From: Roseovarius azorensis
Lineage (GTDB): Bacteria; Pseudomonadota; Alphaproteobacteria; Rhodobacterales; Rhodobacteraceae
Assembly (NCBI RefSeq): GCF_900109455.1
Contig: NZ_FOAG01000011.1
Span: 1-64,000 of the forward strand
Direction of reading: 5' to 3'
Length of the DNA stretch: 64,000 nucleotides
In this document: positions 62,481 through 64,000 of the stretch, piece by piece
How the letters are laid out: each line of letters starts with the position of its first letter
How positions within the stretch are numbered: the first letter of the stretch is position 1
The notes under the pieces: generated by a model
What the model saw: the letters and a program-made list of their open reading frames with translations, nothing else
Told to the model about the DNA's origin: nothing
The model's database searches: none
Program-made: the position numbers and the translations under genes

Positions 62481-63225
62481 GCGAGCCGCCGTTCACATCC
62501 ACCTCGGTGCCGGTGCAATAGGCCGAGAGATCCGAGGCCAGGAAAAGCGCGCACCCCGCCACGTCGTCCGCCGTGCCCGCACGGCCCATCGGGATGCCCG
62601 CCAGCACCTGCGCACGCATCTCGTCGGTCAGTTTTCCGGCAGTGATGTCGGTGGCGATGAAGCCGGGGCAGATCGCGTTGGAGCGCACGTTGTCGGGGGC
62701 CAGTTCGCGGGCCATGGCCTTGGTCAGCCCCAGAACCCCCGCCTTGGCCGCCGAATAATGCGGCCCGCCGAAGATACCGCCGCCGCGCTGTGCCGAAACC
62801 GATGACATGTTGACGATGCTGCCCGATTTCTGTGCCCGCATGGCGGGGATTACCGCCTGCGACATGTAGAGCGTGCCCCGCAGGTTCACATCGGTGACGG
62901 CGTCATAGTTCTCCGGACCAATCTCCATGAGTTTCAGAGGCTGCGTGATGCCGGCGTTGTTCACCAGAATGTCAATCCGTCCGAAGATGTCGAGCACGGC
63001 GCGCGCAACCGTCATGCAGGCGTCTTTGTCCGCGACATTACCCGCCAGTCCGATATGCCCCGTGCCCGGCAGATCCGCTGCCGCGGCCTCGGCCTGTGCC
63101 GGATCAAGATCGGTGATCACCACGATTGCACCGTGTTCGGCAAAAAGCCGCGCCGTCGCCTTGCCCAGCCCGCGCGGGCTGGCCGCGCCGGTGACGATGG
63201 CGATTTTTCCGTCGAGTAGGCCCAT
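62470..63225 (-). CDS. SDR family oxidoreductase (sugar/polyol type)
   Basis: 251 residues. TGAASPRGLGKA (cofactor loop, near residue 12), NNAG around residue 86, catalytic Ser and Tyr-Lys in SSVSAQRGGGIFGGPHYSAAKAG, and a C-terminal SDLSAYCTGTEVDVNGGSLIH. The NAD-binding fold and the transketolase next to it suggest carbohydrate metabolism. RBS GGAGGAG. A longer frame upstream overlaps the transketolase-gene end and is not used. Confidence 0.88.
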   Translation of the reverse strand: MGLLDGKIAIVTGAASPRGLGKATARLFAEHGAIVVITDLDPAQAEAAAADLPGTGHIGLAGNVADKDACMTVARAVLDIFGRIDILVNNAGITQPLKLMEIGPENYDAVTDVNLRGTLYMSQAVIPAMRAQKSGSIVNMSSVSAQRGGGIFGGPHYSAAKAGVLGLTKAMARELAPDNVRSNAICPGFIATDITAGKLTDEMRAQVLAGIPMGRAGTADDVAGCALFLASDLSAYCTGTEVDVNGGSLIH

Positions 63226-63259
63226 TGCCCTGTCTCCTCCGATTTTCACTATATCTGGC

Positions 63260-64000
63260 TCAGAGCCAGCCTTTGATCTGGTCCGCGACCTTATCCACCG
63301 ACAGGCCATACATGTCATGCAGGGTGGGCAGCGCGCCCGCCTCGAGAAACGCATCCGGCAGGCCGATCATCCGGAACCGCGGCGTGATCCCGGCAGTCAG
63401 CAGGGCGCTTGCCACAGCCTCGCCCAAGCCACCGTTGACGCTGTGGTTCTCGGCGGTGATCACCAGGCGACCGCCGCGCGCGGCCTCGGCGCGGATGGTG
63501 TCGATATCGAGCGGCTTGATCGTCGGCACATGCAGCACGGCCACATCGACCTTGTCGGCGATCAGCTTTTCGGCGGCGTCGAGCGCACGCATGGTCATGA
63601 TGCCCGAAGAGATCACCAGCACGTCATCCCCCTCGCGGATCATCTGGGCGCGGCCAAGCTGAAATCGGTAATCCGGCTTGTGGCGGGTCAGCACCGACGG
63701 CACCTTGCCACGCAGGAGACGCGCATAGACCGGCCCGTCATGCGCCACCATCGCGGGCACCATTCCGGCCACGTCATCGGCATCGCAGGGATCAATGATC
63801 ACCATGCCGGGCAGACCGCGAAAGATCGCCAGATCCTCGGTCGCCTGATGGCTGGGACCGTATCCGGTGGTCAGGCCCGGCAGGGCACAGACGATCTTGA
63901 CCGGCAGGTTCTCCTCGGCGATCGCCATCGCGATGAAGTCATAGGCACGGCGCGAAGCAAAGACCGCATAGGTGGTGGCGAAGGGAATGAACCCCTCGCG
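63260..64000 (-). CDS. Transketolase C-terminal subunit (partial)
   Basis: 247 codons, cut at the right edge of the window. REGFIPFATTYAVFASRRAYDFIAMAIAEENLPVKIV, then GPSHQATEDLAIFRGLPGM (pyrimidine-binding region) and a transketolase C-terminal domain with AENHSVNGGLGEAVAS. This is the 'split' transketolase arrangement, where an N-terminal TPP-binding subunit is encoded upstream. Adjoins the SDR by 34 bp and probably shares its transcript. The pathway is not fixed by the window. Confidence 0.85.
   Translation of the reverse strand, partial: REGFIPFATTYAVFASRRAYDFIAMAIAEENLPVKIVCALPGLTTGYGPSHQATEDLAIFRGLPGMVIIDPCDADDVAGMVPAMVAHDGPVYARLLRGKVPSVLTRHKPDYRFQLGRAQMIREGDDVLVISSGIMTMRALDAAEKLIADKVDVAVLHVPTIKPLDIDTIRAEAARGGRLVITAENHSVNGGLGEAVASALLTAGITPRFRMIGLPDAFLEAGALPTLHDMYGLSVDKVADQIKGWL

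Noticed and set aside
1..64000. CRISPR arrays, prophage genes, transposases, toxin-antitoxin pairs
   Set aside because: No regular direct repeats with unique spacers and no recognisable integrase, transposase, phage structural or toxin-antitoxin proteins were found.

Overview
The window is about 64 kb of GC-rich (roughly 63-66% by eye) chromosome from an alphaproteobacterium, almost certainly of the Roseobacter/Rhodobacter group (Rhodobacteraceae). The evidence is gene content and protein style: a petP-petR type regulator pair beside ilvE, the ethylmalonyl-CoA pathway genes mcl2 and mch with nnrU and a DUF1737 gene between them, XdhABC of the R. capsulatus type, short HisG with HisZ, class II ribonucleotide reductase, and several uncharacterised families typical of the group (DUF2125, DUF3576, DUF1489). 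I see no prophage, transposase, CRISPR array or rRNA. Most of the window is core chromosome.

Layout. 1-3.2 kb: str operon on the minus strand (rpsL-rpsG-fusA-tuf, tuf cut by the window edge). 3.5-11.7 kb: a glycosyltransferase-like gene, an EamA transporter, pmbA with a cysQ-like phosphatase, a DUF2125 protein, an SDR, a flavoprotein and a GST. 12.1-19.5 kb: holA, lptE and leuS with a DUF3576 lipoprotein upstream (a GT4 glycosyltransferase lies between on the other strand), then a YggS-family gene and an L,D-transpeptidase. 19.5-23.3 kb: a sugar-phosphate transferase, a gene-poor 850-bp stretch, ilvE, and divergent petP-petR. 23.8-29.9 kb: leucine biosynthesis (leuC, leuD, leuB), with a low-GC GIY-YIG-like gene fitted exactly between leuC and leuD. 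30-38.6 kb: tRNA-Pro(CGG), a TrmO-like gene, an M48 lipoprotein, meaB, hrpB, a NUDIX gene, then mch, DUF1737, nnrU and mcl2. 38.8-49 kb: a BMP-type nucleoside/purine ABC importer beside xdhABC, which reads as purine salvage and catabolism. 49-56.3 kb: dnaE, slyX, hisS-hisZ-hisG. 56.4-64 kb: two paralogous small outer-membrane proteins, DUF1489, an odd tRNA-like gene, nrdJ, a LysR regulator, an SDR and a truncated transketolase C-terminal subunit.

The most unusual signals are not gene families. (1) A family of GC-rich palindromic elements with the shared left module TTCTTCTTGGCAAAAATACC occurs at least five times. Two copies lie in frame inside coding sequences, one in xdhA and one in xdhB, adding about 21-23 codons each. 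A second repeat family contributes an in-frame patch to nrdJ. (2) A tRNA-like gene upstream of nrdJ has intact acceptor, D and T arms but a 27-nt hairpin in its anticodon loop. (3) The leuC-leuD junction holds a foreign-looking nuclease-like gene with a GTGA overlap on one side and TGATG on the other. (4) A 26-bp perfect palindrome made of two TGACATGTCA half-units occurs twice, 45 kb apart. (5) hisS contains a low-GC internal patch of about 200 bp that lengthens the protein.
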